From contig NZ_JAGA01000002.1 in NCBI RefSeq assembly GCF_000526415.1, forward strand, positions 1,976,001 to 2,040,000: a stretch of 64,000 nt of DNA. Reading direction: 5' to 3'. Source of the stretch: Kallotenue papyrolyticum. Lineage in GTDB: Bacteria > Chloroflexota > Chloroflexia > Chloroflexales > Kallotenuaceae. Each line of letters opens with the position of its first letter. Position 1 is the first letter of the stretch. A program made the position numbers and the translations under genes. The notes beneath the pieces are model-generated. The model was not told where the DNA came from, did no database searches, and saw nothing but the letters and a program-made list of their open reading frames with translations. This document shows, piece by piece, positions 1 to 10,000 of this stretch.

Positions 1-289
1 GCGCCGAGGGATGATCTTCGCTGCGTGGCACGCGGTGTTCATCGCTGCCGGGCACGGGCTGAGGGTCGTGCGCATGGCCACTATGGCGCTGATCGGCATA
101 GCTGGCCATCTTCTCCGGCTGCTCCTGAGCGATGGGCAGATGCGTGCCGGGCAGGTGTCGCTGGCAGTGGATCACGCAGGCTGCCGGCCCGCCAAAGGCC
201 AGCGCCAGCAACAGCAGCAGCAGACAGGGCGTCCCCCACGGGGCGTGCGTTGGCTGCCATACCAAGCTGCTAGGTGATCCTGCCATCAT
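1..289 (-). CDS. Small secreted Cys/His-containing protein, 3' end outside window
   Basis: A minus-strand reading frame opens with two adjacent ATG codons (289) and stays open to the left edge, about 96 codons, so its C-terminus is not in the window. Residues about 18-35 form a Leu-rich hydrophobic stretch followed by a small-residue region and the pattern AACVIHCQRH, which looks like a signal peptide leading into a Cys/His cluster. The rest is hydrophilic and rich in His, Gln and Pro. Third codon positions are strongly GC-biased, as in the neighbouring genes, which supports this frame over the competing plus-strand frames. I do not recognise a family. Metal binding is only suggested by the Cys and His residues. 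Confidence 0.4.
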   Translation of the reverse strand, partial: MMAGSPSSLVWQPTHAPWGTPCLLLLLLALAFGGPAACVIHCQRHLPGTHLPIAQEQPEKMASYADQRHSGHAHDPQPVPGSDEHRVPRSEDHPSA

Positions 290-432
290 GCTGCCTGCTC
301 GCTGCTCTCGCCAGGGGCCGGGGGGGGGGTGGCGCCCGCTGCCGTGACGATCTATGTATAGCATACGTTGGCGCTTCTGAAAAGGGATGCGTGCCGGAGC
401 GGACACTCGGGTACCGAATCGAGGGCAGCGCG

Positions 433-1230
433 CTAGCGCGCCTGCTGGCGGCGACGCCAGAGCAGATACAGGGCGATCGAGCCGGCAACCGCGGCGTTGA
501 GCGAGGCGATCTGTCCGGCCATCGGCAGGCGCAACACAAAGTCGCTCCGTTCGCGCAGCAGGCGGCTCACGCCGGGGCCTTCAGCGCCTACAATCAGCGC
601 CAGCGGCAGATCGGCGCGTTGCGCGTCGAGATCCTGGGCGCGTGGATCGTCTTCCAGGGCAGCGATCCAGATCTGGCGCTGCTTGAGGCGCTCGATAACC
701 TGTGCCAGGTTGGGCACTTCGGCGATCAGCAGATGCTCAACCGCACCGGCGGAGGCGTTGACCACCGCGGGCGTGATGCCGGCGGTGCGCCGTGCGGGCA
801 GGATCACACCATGCGCGCCCACGGCTTCGGCGGTGCGCAGCAGCGTGCCGACGTTCTGGGGATCCTGCAGGTGATCCAGCACCAGCAGCAGTGCATCATC
901 GCCGCGCTGCTGGGCCAGGGCCAGCATCTCCTCTACATCGGCGTAGGGATACGGGCCGGTCTCCAGCGCCACGCCCTGATGGTTGGCGCCCTCGGTGCGC
1001 TGGTCGAGCTGCTGGCGCGGCACGCGTTCGACGCGTACGCCGGCGGTGCGCGCCAGCGCCAGCAGCTCGGTGATCGGCCCGCCCTCGCGCACGCCCTCGG
1101 CGATCAGCAGGCGCCTGATGCGGCGCCGACGCGCGCGCAGCGCCTCGCGCACGGCGTTGCGGCCATACAACAGCTCGTGGCTGCGCTGCGGCGTGGATGG
1201 TCGGCTGGGGGCAGGCTTCGTGCGCGGCAT
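433..1230 (-). CDS. rlmB: 23S rRNA 2'-O-ribose methyltransferase, SpoU/TrmH family (RlmB-like)
   Basis: A 265-residue SPOUT methyltransferase predicted to methylate the ribose 2'-OH of a guanosine in 23S rRNA using S-adenosylmethionine. After a basic N-terminal tail, residues about 18-95 form the substrate-binding domain (GRNAVREAL). The three SpoU motifs follow: motif 1 DHLQDPQNVGTLLRTAEAVG, motif 2 LIVGAEGPGVSR and motif 3 MAGQIASLNAAVAGSIALY, which builds the knotted SAM site. Length is normal for RlmB. The ATG lies 3 nt after the dnaJ stop and has little Shine-Dalgarno sequence of its own, so translation is probably coupled to dnaJ. Related TrmH-type enzymes that modify other positions cannot be excluded from sequence alone. 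Confidence 0.88.
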   Translation of the reverse strand: MPRTKPAPSRPSTPQRSHELLYGRNAVREALRARRRRIRRLLIAEGVREGGPITELLALARTAGVRVERVPRQQLDQRTEGANHQGVALETGPYPYADVEEMLALAQQRGDDALLLVLDHLQDPQNVGTLLRTAEAVGAHGVILPARRTAGITPAVVNASAGAVEHLLIAEVPNLAQVIERLKQRQIWIAALEDDPRAQDLDAQRADLPLALIVGAEGPGVSRLLRERSDFVLRLPMAGQIASLNAAVAGSIALYLLWRRRQQAR

Positions 1231-1233
1231 GAT

Positions 1234-2361
1234 CTACATGCCCAGGGCATCTTTGAGGCGCGAAAACCAACCCCCGTCGCGTTTTTCGAAGGGCTGGTTG
1301 CCCCACTCACTGGCCAGCTCCTGCAACAGTTCGCGCTGGCGCTCGGTGAGCCTGGTCGGCACCACGAGCCGCGTGATCACCACCTGATCGCCACGTCCCT
1401 GGCCGCGCAACGAGGGCACGCCCTTGCCGCGCAGCCGGAAGGTGGCGGCGTGCTGGGTGCCTGGCGGGAGGTGCAACGTCTCCTCGCCGTCGAGGGTTGG
1501 CACGCTGACCTCGCCGCCCAGCGCCGCCAGCGCGATGTTGACCGGCAACTCGAGGATGATGTCGTCGCCATCGCGCTGGAAGAGCGGATGCTCCTTGACG
1601 CTGATCGCCACCAGCAGATCGCCGGGCGGACCGCCGCGCACGCCGGCCTCGCCCTCGCCGCGCAGGCGCAACTGCAGCCCGCTATCGACACCCGGCGGGA
1701 TGTTGACGCGCACCTTGCGCGTGGCGCGCACACGGCCTTCGCCGCGGCAGGTGTGGCAGGGCACGGCCACGGTACGCCCCGTGCCGCCGCACTGGTCGCA
1801 GGTGACCACCGTCAGCATATTGAAGATCGGCGCGCGCATGCGGATCTCGCCCTGGCCGTTGCACTTGGGACAGCGCACGAAGTCGCTGCCGGGCTCGGCG
1901 CCGCTGCCGCGGCAGGTGGCGCAGGTCTCCAGGCGCTGATAGGTGATCTCCTTTTCGGTGCCGAAGATCGCCTCCTCGAACTCGAGCTGCAGGTGGTAGC
2001 GCAGGTCGGCGCCGCGCATGGCGCTTGGCCCGCTGCTGCGCATGCCCTGGCCCATAAAGGCATCGAAGATCGTCGAGAAGATATCGCCTGCGCCAAAGCC
2101 GCCGAAGGGATCGAAGCCGCCGGCGCTGCCGCCCACCGCCTGATGGCCGAAGCGATCGTACATCGCTCGCTTGTCGGCATCGGAGAGTACCTCGTAGGCC
2201 TCGTTGATCTCCTTGAACTTGGCCTCGGCGTCGGGCTCTTTGTTGAGGTCAGGATGGTACTGGCGCGCCAGGCGCCGGTAGGCGCGCTTGATCTCCTCTG
2301 CGGTGGCTGTGCGCGCCACGCCCAGGACCTCGTAGTAATCGCGTTTGGTTGATGCTGCCAT
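1234..2361 (-). CDS. dnaJ: Chaperone protein DnaJ (Hsp40)
   Basis: A full-length 375-residue type I DnaJ, the cytoplasmic co-chaperone that delivers unfolded clients to DnaK and stimulates its ATPase. The J domain (about 6-70) has the essential HPD in [17 protein letters not shown]-rich linker follows ([13 protein letters not shown]). The zinc-binding region has all four CxxCxGxG repeats ([32 protein letters not shown]), giving two intact zinc sites. The C-terminal client-binding domain and dimer tail complete the protein. GGAG lies 7 nt before the ATG. It sits directly downstream of dnaK in the CIRCE-controlled operon, so HrcA regulation is likely. Nothing is truncated. Confidence 0.97.
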   Translation of the reverse strand: MAASTKRDYYEVLGVARTATAEEIKRAYRRLARQYHPDLNKEPDAEAKFKEINEAYEVLSDADKRAMYDRFGHQAVGGSAGGFDPFGGFGAGDIFSTIFDAFMGQGMRSSGPSAMRGADLRYHLQLEFEEAIFGTEKEITYQRLETCATCRGSGAEPGSDFVRCPKCNGQGEIRMRAPIFNMLTVVTCDQCGGTGRTVAVPCHTCRGEGRVRATRKVRVNIPPGVDSGLQLRLRGEGEAGVRGGPPGDLLVAISVKEHPLFQRDGDDIILELPVNIALAALGGEVSVPTLDGEETLHLPPGTQHAATFRLRGKGVPSLRGQGRGDQVVITRLVVPTRLTERQRELLQELASEWGNQPFEKRDGGWFSRLKDALGM

Positions 2362-2443
2362 CCTTGCGCTCCACGTCAGCGGCGCCTGGCGTCAGGCAGC
2401 GGCGGCCGGGCGCGCAGCCCACCGCCTGACGTTGCTCGCCTGG

Positions 2444-4309
2444 CTAGGCACTGACCTGATCCTCAGACACATCCTGTGACCGGTCGCCGGCAGCGCCGTT
2501 GTTCGAGGCCGCGGCCGGCCCATCCGGTAGGCGCTCCAGGGCGGCGGCCAGCTCGGCGATGCGCGCGCGAATCGTGCTTAGGTCCTCGCCATCCAACGCG
2601 CGGCGCAGGCCGGCCAGATGGAACTCAATCTCGTCGCGCGTGGCTGCATCAAGCTGCTCGCTCAGGCGCCAGAGCTTGCGCTCGGCAGTGTAGATCAGGC
2701 TGTCGGCTTGGTTTTGCACCGCAATGCGCTCGCGCCGGGCCTCGTCTTCGGCGCGATGCTCTTCGGCCTGGCGGATCATCTCGGCGATCTCGCTGTCGCT
2801 CAGCCCCGACGATGGCCGGATGGTAATGCTTTGTTGGCGCCCGGTCTCCTTATCCACGGCCGAGACGTTGAGCAGCCCATCGGCGTCGATGTCGAAGGTT
2901 ACCTCGATCTGCGGCACGGCGCGCGGCGCGGGCCGGATGCCGGTCAGCTCAAAGGTGCCCAGCAGCTTGTTGTCGGCGGCCATGGGCCGTTCACCCTGAT
3001 AGACCTTGATCTCGACGGCGGTCTGGTTGTCGGTAGCCGTCGAGAAGATCTGCGAGCGGCGCGTTGGAATGGTGGTGTTGCGCTCGATCAGCGGCGCCAT
3101 GATTCCGCCGCGCGTAGCGATGCCCAGCGTCAGCGGCGTGACGTCTAGCAGCAGCACATCCTTGACCTCGCCCGCCAGCACCGCGCCCTGGATCGCCGCG
3201 CCGATGGCCACCACCTCATCGGGATTGACGCCCTTGTGCGGCTCTTTGCCGAAGAACTTGCGCACCGCGGCCTGCACCGCCGGCATGCGCGTCTGGCCGC
3301 CCACCAGAATCACTTCATCGATATCACCCGGGCGCAGGCCGGCATCTTTGAGCGCCTGGCGCACCGGCTCCAGCGTGCGCTCGATCAGATCGGCGGTGAG
3401 CTGCTCCAGCTTGGCGCGACTGAGCGTTACCTGCAGGTGCTTGGGCCCGCTGGCGTCGGCGGAGATGAAGGGTAGGTTGATCTCGCTCTGCATCACCGTC
3501 GAGAGCTCCTGCTTGGCCTTCTCGGCCGCTTCCTTGAGGCGCTGCAGGGCGACGCGATCGTTGCTCAGGTCGATGCCTTCGGCCTGCTTAAACTCCTCGA
3601 TCAGCCACTCGATGATGCGCTGGTCGAAGTCGTCGCCGCCCAGGTGCGTATCGCCAGCGGTGGCCTTAACCTCAAAGACGCCCTCGCCCAGCTCCAGGAT
3701 CGAGATATCGAAGGTGCCGCCACCCAGGTCGTAGACGGCAATAGTTTGGTTGCCGGCCTGCTCGCCGAAACCGTAGGCCAGTGCCGAGGCGGTTGGCTCG
3801 TTGATGATGCGCAGCACCTCCAGCCCGGCGATGCGTCCGGCATCCTTGGTGGCCTGGCGCTGTGACTCGTTGAAGTAGGCCGGCACGGTGATCACCGCCT
3901 GGGTCACCGGCGCGCCCAGGTAGGCCTCGGCATCGGCCTTGAGCTTGGCCAGGATCATCGCCGAGATCTCCTGCGGCGCGTACTCGCGGCCACCCAGTAG
4001 CACGCGCACATCGCCGTTGGGCGCGGCGGTTAGTTTGTAGGGCACCAGCGCCCGGTCGCGCTGGACGCTCTCGTCGTCCAGCTTGCGCCCCATGAAGCGT
4101 TTGATCGAAAAGATCGTGTTTTCGGGATTGGTGATCGCCTGGCGCTTGGCCACCTGGCCCACGGTACGCTCGCCGCTCTTGCTGATGGCGACCACCGAGG
4201 GCGTGGTGCGCGCGCCCTCGGCGTTGGCGATCACCTGTGCATCGCCGCCTTCGACGACGGCGACCACCGAGTTGGTGGTGCCAAGATCGATACCGATAAC
4301 CTTTGCCAT
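2444..4309 (-). CDS. dnaK: Chaperone protein DnaK (Hsp70)
   Basis: A 621-residue Hsp70 ATPase that binds exposed hydrophobic peptides in nascent or unfolded proteins. The actin-like nucleotide-binding domain starts with [17 protein letters not shown] and includes the phosphate motifs [14 protein letters not shown] and [13 protein letters not shown]. The substrate-binding beta domain ([17 protein letters not shown] onward) and a helical lid follow. The C-terminal tail is acidic and Gly/Ala/Asn-rich, ending in SEDQVSA rather than the enterobacterial EEVKD-type end. AAGGA precedes the ATG by 2-3 nt. The gene is second to last of the hrcA-grpE-dnaK-dnaJ order, with grpE 67 nt upstream and dnaJ 82 nt downstream. 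Confidence 0.98.
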   Translation of the reverse strand: MAKVIGIDLGTTNSVVAVVEGGDAQVIANAEGARTTPSVVAISKSGERTVGQVAKRQAITNPENTIFSIKRFMGRKLDDESVQRDRALVPYKLTAAPNGDVRVLLGGREYAPQEISAMILAKLKADAEAYLGAPVTQAVITVPAYFNESQRQATKDAGRIAGLEVLRIINEPTASALAYGFGEQAGNQTIAVYDLGGGTFDISILELGEGVFEVKATAGDTHLGGDDFDQRIIEWLIEEFKQAEGIDLSNDRVALQRLKEAAEKAKQELSTVMQSEINLPFISADASGPKHLQVTLSRAKLEQLTADLIERTLEPVRQALKDAGLRPGDIDEVILVGGQTRMPAVQAAVRKFFGKEPHKGVNPDEVVAIGAAIQGAVLAGEVKDVLLLDVTPLTLGIATRGGIMAPLIERNTTIPTRRSQIFSTATDNQTAVEIKVYQGERPMAADNKLLGTFELTGIRPAPRAVPQIEVTFDIDADGLLNVSAVDKETGRQQSITIRPSSGLSDSEIAEMIRQAEEHRAEDEARRERIAVQNQADSLIYTAERKLWRLSEQLDAATRDEIEFHLAGLRRALDGEDLSTIRARIAELAAALERLPDGPAAASNNGAAGDRSQDVSEDQVSA

Positions 4310-4376
4310 GATCCTTCTCGCGGCGCCGTGATCAGCCGACAGCGGTTGATCACGGCAGCTTGCTCGCTTGACGGCG

Positions 4377-4946
4377 CTAGCGCTCCTGTCCCACTTTGAC
4401 CATGCTGGGCCGGATCACGCGGTCGTGCAGCATGTAGCCGCGCCGCAGATCTTCAAGCACCTTGCCGGCCTGCTCCGGACCGACATCCTCGTGCATGACA
4501 GCGTCATGGTAGTTGGGATCAAAGGGTTGGCCAAGCGCCTCGATCGGCTTGACGCCTTCGCTCTCCAACACCAGTTGCAGCTTGCGCTGCACGCCGACGA
4601 TGCCCGCAAACCAGGGATGATCGCGAATCTCGTCGGGCGCGTGCTGCATGGCCAGGTCGAAATCGTCCAGGATCGGCAGCAGCTTCATGATCAGCCCGGC
4701 CGTGGCGTTGCGGATCAGGCTGGCGCGTTCTTCTTCGGTGCGCCGCCGGTAGTTCTTGAGGTCGGCGGCGGCGCGCAGAAACTGATCTTTATACTGAGCA
4801 ACTTCCTGTTCGAGTTGCTGGACCCGTGCCTGCAGCTCCGCGACCTGTGCTGCGTCGCTCGGCTGTTCCGCTGCGGGAGCGGCCTGCTCGGCCGGTTCGG
4901 TTGTGGGCTGTTCGGCAGCGGGTGGCTGCGGATATTGTTCTTCCAT
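4377..4946 (-). CDS. grpE: Nucleotide exchange factor GrpE
   Basis: GrpE releases ADP from DnaK. The protein has a Pro/Glu/Ala-rich disordered N-terminus, a long coiled-coil ([20 protein letters not shown]), the conserved stretch [16 protein letters not shown] and the C-terminal beta domain with the [13 protein letters not shown] and [16 protein letters not shown] signatures. I chose the ATG at 4946 because an AAAGGAGG lies 12 nt upstream; it gives 189 residues. A longer frame begins at 5057 and overlaps the hrcA stop as ATGA, but its extra 37 residues are low-complexity and have no clear ribosome site. The longer, coupled start remains possible. Confidence 0.93.
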   Translation of the reverse strand: MEEQYPQPPAAEQPTTEPAEQAAPAAEQPSDAAQVAELQARVQQLEQEVAQYKDQFLRAAADLKNYRRRTEEERASLIRNATAGLIMKLLPILDDFDLAMQHAPDEIRDHPWFAGIVGVQRKLQLVLESEGVKPIEALGQPFDPNYHDAVMHEDVGPEQAGKVLEDLRRGYMLHDRVIRPSMVKVGQER

Positions 4947-5053
4947 ACCTGGCTCACTCCTCCTTTCCTTGGGAGGTTGTGGCGTGCTGCTGCCCGGCGC
5001 CGGTCGCTGCCGTTGCGACATTGGCCTGACCGGCGGGGCTGCATGCGCCGACT

Positions 5054-6112
5054 TCATGCATCGGGACGCTGGCCGTACAGCTCGGCCAGCAGATCGCTCA
5101 TGACCGATGAAATATACCGCACGCTGGAGATCGAGCGCGGGTAGGGCATGCGTGTCGGGCCGAAGATCCCGACCACGCCCGCCAGGTCGCGGCCACGCCC
5201 GTAGCGCGCCAAGACTACGCTATATTCACGCATGGCATCTTCGACGTGCTCGCCGCCGATGACGACCTGCACGCCGTTGCTGCTCAGCGCCTGCGGGATC
5301 AACGGGTTGATGCCCTTGCCCTCCTCCAGAATGGCGATCGCCTGGCGGATGCGCTCCGGCTGCGAGAATTCGGGCTGCTGCAACATCTCCAGCAGGCCGT
5401 CGTGGTACAGCCGTTCGTTGATCTGCCCTTCAAGCTGGCGCATGGCGCGCGCGATCAGCTCCAACACCGTTTGTTCGAAGGCGCTCAGCGGCGGTTCCCA
5501 GTCCGTGCGCTCCAGGCGCTCCACCTCGGCCAGGCCGGCGTTATGCAACTGCTGATTGAAGCGCTGCGCGACCTGACTGAGCTCATCCTGGCTGTAGGGC
5601 TGCTCGCTGGTGAGCGTCTGCTGCTTGATCGTGCCGTCGTGCAACACCAGCACCAGCAGGATCACCGTTTCGTAGATCGCGATCAGCTCCAGGTGCTTGA
5701 AGCGCACCTCGAGCGATCGCGGCGGCATGACCACCGCCGCGTTGTGGGCGATGCGCGCCAGCACGGCAGCTGCCAGGTGGATCCATTGCTCCAGCTCGCC
5801 GCGCACCTGGTAGAACTGGTGCTGGATTGTGCGCTGTTCCTGCGGCGAGAGTGCCTGGCGCTCCATCAGGTTTTCGACAAAATAACGGTACCCGGCGTCG
5901 GTCGGGATGCGCCCGGCTGAGGTATGCAGATGCGTTAACAACCCAAGCTCCTCCAGCGCGGCCAGCTCGTTGCGGATCGTCGCCGAGCTGTACTGGAGGT
6001 TGTACTTGCGCTGCAACGTCTCGGAGGCTACCGGCCGCGCCGGCGACTCGATGTACTCCTGGATCACCAGCTTGAGAATCAGTTGACGGCGTTCGGTCAG
6101 CTCGTAGCGCAT
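5054..6112 (-). CDS. hrcA: Heat-inducible transcription repressor HrcA
   Basis: HrcA binds the CIRCE operator and represses the heat-shock operon when free GroEL is available. The N-terminal winged helix is clear ([39 protein letters not shown]), followed by the conserved [16 protein letters not shown] and a GAF-like dimerisation domain ending [20 protein letters not shown]. The frame can be extended to 6154, but that codon lies inside the CIRCE operator. The ATG at 6112, with GCGAGG just upstream, begins at [10 protein letters not shown] and gives 352 residues, so it is preferred. This is the first gene of the operon and is autoregulated through the operator 36 nt upstream. Confidence 0.95.
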   Translation of the reverse strand: MRYELTERRQLILKLVIQEYIESPARPVASETLQRKYNLQYSSATIRNELAALEELGLLTHLHTSAGRIPTDAGYRYFVENLMERQALSPQEQRTIQHQFYQVRGELEQWIHLAAAVLARIAHNAAVVMPPRSLEVRFKHLELIAIYETVILLVLVLHDGTIKQQTLTSEQPYSQDELSQVAQRFNQQLHNAGLAEVERLERTDWEPPLSAFEQTVLELIARAMRQLEGQINERLYHDGLLEMLQQPEFSQPERIRQAIAILEEGKGINPLIPQALSSNGVQVVIGGEHVEDAMREYSVVLARYGRGRDLAGVVGIFGPTRMPYPRSISSVRYISSVMSDLLAELYGQRPDA

Positions 6113-6147
6113 CACATGCCTCGCCCATGCCCTGCTGCGCTTGTATT

Positions 6148-6174
6148 TTAGCACTCTCAGATGAAGAGTGCTAA
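6148..6174. promoter_or_regulatory. CIRCE heat-shock operator
   Basis: A perfect inverted repeat, TTAGCACTC - 9 nt - GAGTGCTAA, identical to the CIRCE consensus. It lies between the candidate promoter and the hrcA start, in the transcribed leader, so HrcA would control all of hrcA-grpE-dnaK-dnaJ and probably rlmB. Confidence 0.97.
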
Positions 6175-6236
6175 AGCGCGCCTGTACAGCAAAGGCGTGC
6201 GCTAAACCCTACGGCGCTGGCGCACGCCCGGCGAGT

Positions 6237-6266
6237 ATTGTACCACAGCTACTTGCCGCGAATCAA
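6237..6266 (-). promoter_or_regulatory. Candidate promoter of the hrcA operon
   Basis: On the minus strand TTGATT, an 18-nt spacer and TACAAT, preceded by TGG (extended -10). It lies 63 nt upstream of the CIRCE element. The predicted transcript would carry CIRCE in its 5' leader. A closer promoter cannot be excluded. Confidence 0.55.
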
Positions 6267-6412
6267 CGCAGCGCGCGGCGGTGGACGGGTGAAGGAAATT
6301 GGCCATTCGGTTGCGATTCCTTTCTGCGCTCGCACATTGGAGCGGCTAAACTTGCTGCTGAAGACGGGGAAGGAGTGGGAGGGAACGTAGCTGAGGTGCT
6401 GTGGAGGGTGGT

Positions 6413-7012
6413 ATGGCACGCGAAACGATTGTCAATCAGCGCGGCGAGGTGATGGTGCCCGATCCGCCGTTTGCGCGGGTGCTGTTTAGCACGACGCGCT
6501 TCGCCTGGCTCTGGCTGATCGTGCGCCTGTATCTCGGTTGGGTCTGGCTGGCGGCGGGCTGGGAAAAGTTGAGCAGCGGGACCTGGAGCGGGGGAGAACC
6601 GCTGCGCGCCTTCTGGGAGCGCGCCGTGCAGGTTCCGGCACAGGGTCGTCCGCCGGTCGCTTATGGCTGGTATCGTGCCTTTCTCCAGTTCATGCTGGAG
6701 CAGGGCTGGTACACCTGGTTCGCCGATCTGGTGATGTGGGGCCAACTGCTGGTTGGTATCGCGTTGATTCTGGGCGCGTTTACCGGTATTGCGGCCTTCT
6801 TCGGCGGCTTCATGAACTGGAACTTCATCATGGCGGGTAGTGCCAGCAGCAACGGGCTGCTGTTTGCGCTGTCGATTTTGCTGATCCTGGCATGGAAGGT
6901 AGCCGGCTGGTATGGCCTGGACCGCTACCTGCTGCCGCTGGTAGGCACGCCCTGGACCTGGCATGCCACGCGCGCGGCGCCCCCCAGCAGTGCGGCGGAA
7001 CAGCGCGCCTGA
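6413..7012 (+). CDS. DoxX/DoxD-like integral membrane protein
   Basis: A roughly 199-residue protein with four predicted transmembrane helices: about 30-50 (FAWLWLIVRLYLGWVWLAAG), 100-120, 125-142 and 150-167. The pattern GWEKLSSGTW after helix 1 and the GAFTGIAAFFGGFMNWNFIMAG region are typical of the DoxX family, which includes the DoxD subunit of thiosulfate:quinone oxidoreductase and many membrane proteins of unknown role. GGAGGG lies 4 nt before the ATG at 6413; an earlier GTG at 6401 would place the ribosome site inside the gene. No partner DoxA or sulfur gene is nearby, so the substrate is unknown. Confidence 0.75.
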   Translation: MARETIVNQRGEVMVPDPPFARVLFSTTRFAWLWLIVRLYLGWVWLAAGWEKLSSGTWSGGEPLRAFWERAVQVPAQGRPPVAYGWYRAFLQFMLEQGWYTWFADLVMWGQLLVGIALILGAFTGIAAFFGGFMNWNFIMAGSASSNGLLFALSILLILAWKVAGWYGLDRYLLPLVGTPWTWHATRAAPPSSAAEQRA

Positions 7013-7033
7013 AGCTGAAGATCGCTGCAATAA

Positions 7034-7066
7034 CCGACAGGGGTGGAGCCGCTCCACCCCTGTCGG
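7034..7066. terminator. Perfect 15-bp hairpin between convergent genes
   Basis: CCGACAGGGGTGGAG, a 3-nt loop (CCG) and its exact complement. It starts 21 nt after the DoxX-like stop and ends 16 nt before the end of the convergent protease gene. Neither side has a T-run. It is best read as a bidirectional transcription end or mRNA-stabilising hairpin. Confidence 0.75.
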
Positions 7067-7082
7067 CGATCCCCAGGCGGCG

Positions 7083-10000
7083 CTATGGGTTGTTCGACGT
7101 CTGGTTGAAGACGGAGGGCATATAGAGCACGTAGGGCCGATTTTCGAAAGTGCCACGTGCTACGACGATCTCGGCTTGGCTCTCAACGGTGTTGTGATGA
7201 TGGAGCAGCAACACACCCAGTGAATGGGACGCGTTGAAGCTGGAGGCGAAGAAGCGCACCGGGATCGTGTTGCCGGGCAGGTCAAAGAACAGCGGCAAGC
7301 CGGCAGTACCACCCGTCAGATCGAGACCAGGCCGGCCTGGAGTGTAGGTCAGCCGTGGTGTTTGATCGACAATCGATTCATCCTCCGCGGTTGCCGGCAG
7401 ATTTCGTAGCTCGTTGTCGCGGCTTTCGCTGACTACGCGGTAGGTGAAGGTGTCATCGGCGCTTGTCAGCCCCAGGTCCGCAGCCGCAACCGGCAACATC
7501 ATCACGCGGCTGTTGTACACCGCCGTGCTGAGTGTTGAGGGAGACAGGCCGTTGAGGAAAAATTGTAAGCTGACCGTCTCGGTTTCCAGATCTTCGAGCA
7601 CGGTAAGGAATACGTCCGTGGCATCCGACCCGATTGCCCTGCCGTAACTTCTGTTATAGAGGGCATAGTCGTCCGTACCGTCGCGATCGGTATCGATGTA
7701 TACGGTAAAGGTCGGGATGCTTGGCGTCTCCCAGGGCTGGTGTGTAGCGATACCAAAGGCGATCGTCGTGTCAGCGATCGAGCCCGCCGCATGGTAGTCG
7801 CTGGCGACGCCGACGTAGGCCAGATCGGCATTGGCGACATTTGGTCGCGTGGGAATATCGCGGCTGACATACTGCAGCTCGAAGGCCGAAACCACCGAAA
7901 CCATGTCTTCAGGCGAAGGGGTTGTCAGCGCTGCGGAGCTGCCGAAGCCACGGCCTGTGAGCCTAATCGTGGCCGAGACGGCTTCAGTTGAGCTGAGGTC
8001 AAGCGTGCTTGTTTCGGCACGCATATCGGAGGCTGGGCGCGGCGCAGCATACACCGGCACGCGCAGAGCCTGGCCGCTGCTGGGCGTGAAGGTGAGGTAG
8101 CCCGAAGCCTCGCTTAACCAGTGCCGCGGTAAGGTCTGTGTCGCTGCCACATCCGGCGAGCGCACATGCCGCATTTCAGCGGCAGTGGCGCGCATGGTCA
8201 GGCGTACTGCAGCCATACCGCCAGCGGGGACCGTCACCGTTTCCTGTGCCACTGTAATGGTCACGCCGGGTACCTGCGTCACCGGCTGGTAGGCCACATT
8301 ATAGGTGACCGGACTATTGCCCTTGTTTTCGAGGCGGATCGTGCGCGTGACGGTAGCGGTCGTGATCACTTGTGGCGCGCCAAAGGAGACGCTTACCAGC
8401 TCCGGATGCTCACCGTCATACGCAATGACTTGGCTGTTGCGTGCGTTACGTACGTCGATGCGTCCCGCGCCAACGCGACCGGGATTATAGATCGGCGCAT
8501 CGTTTGGAGCAGCAATACGCACATTATGCGTGGCGGTGTTCATGACCAGCGCCTTAAGCTCCTCGACCGACCAATCGGGGTGGAGCTGGCGTAGCAGGGC
8601 CATGGCGCCGGCAACATGTGGCGCGGCCATCGAAGTGCCACTGATCGTCAGAGACTGATTGCCGCTGCCCGCTCTAGCGGAGGTGATGGTCTGGCCAGGC
8701 GCGGCGATGTCGGGTTTGAGCACCGAGCCAGCGCGACGCGGTCCGCGCGAAGAGAAGGACGAAAGCGTGTCGGCCAGGTCTGGCCGCGCGATCCTGATGG
8801 TCGATGAGAGCGTGACGTTGACGGTATCGCCGGCGGCCAGCGCATCCTTGATCTTGCGGCCGTCACTCTGGCCGATCATGACCGAAGGAATACGGACCTC
8901 GCTAGCGCGATCGCCAGGCGCCATCTGGATTGGCGAACCGGGTACGTTATTGACAATGATCGCTGCGATCGCGCCGGCCTGTTGGGCATGATAGACCTTG
9001 AGCGAGAAGTTGCAGGTGCCGCGGTCGATGAGCGCGATCTTGCTGTTGAAGGTGCCCTCGGGGAAGGGCTGGCAGCCAAGCCGGTTGCTAGCCGGATAGA
9101 CAACATCGCCGGTAATGCCGCTGGCGGTCAACGGCGGTCCGAAATCGGCGCTGCTGGCCTCATAGCGTTGCCCTGCCAGTGAGGCGGGACTGTTGACCTG
9201 AATCGCCAGGAACGTCAGACCATCGTCGAGCGACGATGCGACACTGATTGCGTGACTGGCGCTGGCCGGACTTCCGGTGATGTAGAAAGTATCGCCCGAG
9301 TTGCCGGCCGAGGCTACCACAATCACACCGATCAGCGCAGCGTTGTTGCTGGCGATGGCCGAGGAGTCGTACTGGCCGCCGAACGAGGAACCCAGCGACA
9401 TGTTGACCACATCTAGATGGTCGCTGAAATCGCCATCCCCGTTGGGATCGACCGCCCACTCGAGCGCCGCATCGGTCACATCGGTCGAACCATCGCAGCC
9501 AAAGACCTTGAGCGCGTACAACAGCGCACGCGGTGCAACGCCGGGACCGATGCGGAAGGCGCTGTAGTCAATACTGCTGTTGTACGGGCCGGTGTAGGTC
9601 GAACCATCCTCATTGACGCCAAAGCCGGCCGCGGTACCGGCGACATGCGTGCCATGGCCGTTGCAGTCCAGCGGATCCGGATCGGGCTGAGGCGTTGCTT
9701 TGTCAGGATCGTCGGCGTCGTAGTCGTCGCCAACGAAATCATAGCCGCCGACGACCTTGGCGGTGGGGAAGCTGCCCGGCTCGACCACGGTCGGGTTGTT
9801 GCTCTGATAGCCTGTGCCCGCTCCGCCGAAGTCGGTGTGTAGGTAGTCAATACCGGTATCGATGATGCCGATTTTAATGCCACGACCATCGTTCAGCTCG
9901 CCGCCGCCGAGATCGTCATTCCACAGGTGATCGGCCTCAATAAAGGGTACGCTGGTCGAGTTGTCGAGCTGTTTGGTGATCAAGGGGTGGATCGCTTTTA

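Noticed and set aside
274-2352. Long plus-strand open frame (about 690 codons) opposite rlmB and dnaJ
   Set aside because: It is exactly antisense to two well-conserved genes, has no domain character, and arises from the GC-rich codon bias of the other strand.
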